From: Flavobacteriales bacterium
Lineage (GTDB): Bacteria; Bacteroidota; Bacteroidia; Flavobacteriales_D; Cryomorphaceae
Direction: 5' to 3'
Assembly (NCBI GenBank): GCA_020200995.1
Contig: JAIVHQ010000070.1
Location: 4,707-10,204, forward strand
Length of the DNA stretch: 5,498 bases
Position numbers and translations under genes: made by a program
In this document: piece by piece, positions 5,400 to 5,498 of the stretch
Layout of the letters: every line of letters begins with the position of its first letter
Position numbering within the stretch: the first letter of the stretch is position 1
The notes under the pieces: generated by a model
What the model saw: the letters and a program-made list of their open reading frames with translations, nothing else
Told to the model about the DNA's origin: nothing
Databases searched by the model: none

Positions 5400-5498
5400 G
5401 AGCCAAAAAAAAGCAACAGCAGCCATAAGATAGGCTGACTTACCGAAGACAAAGGCTCCGAACCAAGGCAGGTTAAAATAATGAGAATGGATACTCCC
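5194..5498 (+). pseudogene. Possible decayed N-terminus of an ISL3-type transposase
   Basis: The 412 bases after the SPFH operon contain no intact gene. On the plus strand, pieces in two frames resemble the start of ISL3-family transposases when put together. First comes NFPDVIGFTCVTVQP (5242-5289 region, frame of the ATG at 5194). A shift near 5289 then gives DETYIIIDRTHERGA, and from 5386, in the first frame again, CQKCES, then about ten residues later a TAG and ADLP. In ISL3 transposases a strand pair 'V..V...+..I.I...R' leads to a Cys-x2-Cys zinc ribbon followed about 20 residues later by '(A/Q)DLP'. Two frame changes and several stops would make it non-functional, and the gene would continue beyond the right edge. 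No terminal inverted repeat is seen. This is a reading by eye; chance resemblance is quite possible. Confidence 0.3.

Noticed and set aside
5202..5498. Minus-strand frame open from the right edge to a stop at 5202 (about 98 codons), with a hydrophobic, Trp/Phe-rich first half.
   Set aside because: No family is recognised, the second half looks non-coding in composition, and a second minus frame there is equally hydrophobic. It also overlaps the possible transposase remnant on the plus strand. A real membrane-protein C-terminus cannot be excluded; the sequence beyond the edge would decide.

Overview
The window looks like chromosomal DNA of a member of the Bacteroidota (Flavobacteriales/Cytophagales-like). 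This is inferred from the absence of Shine-Dalgarno sequences, A/T-rich leaders, and possible promoters with the Bacteroidota -7 box TAnnTTYG (here TATCTTCG or TAACTTCG). Protein style also fits: a DUF486 transporter-like protein, a CTHNSRRS-type phosphatase/arsenate reductase, and a lipoprotein histidine phosphatase. No tRNA, rRNA, CRISPR array or intact insertion sequence was seen.

Layout. Positions 1-126 hold the C-terminus of a small DUF486/DMT-type membrane protein. Three plus-strand genes follow at 231-2387: an arsenate-reductase-like low-molecular-weight phosphatase with an intact redox cysteine triad, a short histidine-phosphatase lipoprotein, and a small MscS-type mechanosensitive channel. 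The channel gene converges on a minus-strand GAF/HisKA_2 sensor kinase (2517-3656), and an imperfect hairpin lies between them. A 241-bp A/T-rich divergent region (3657-3897) separates the kinase from a tight three-gene plus-strand operon: an SPFH/band-7 membrane protein, an unnamed 52-aa protein with a DUF4177-like pattern, and a 52-aa ribbon-helix-helix (Arc-like) DNA-binding protein.

The last ~410 bp (5087-5498) have no intact gene. They begin with a hairpin just after the operon and then hold what may be the decayed N-terminus of an ISL3-type transposase.

How the genes may work together. The channel, the SPFH scaffold, the lipoprotein and the sensor kinase all point to envelope or stress functions, but only the SPFH operon is a convincing unit. 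Its promoter carries three ATATC repeats at an exact 11-bp period across the -7 box and expected transcription start. This is the arrangement expected of an operator for cooperative binding by the ribbon-helix-helix protein at the end of the operon. The SPFH / 52-aa / RHH module with this iterated site is the most interesting item in the window.
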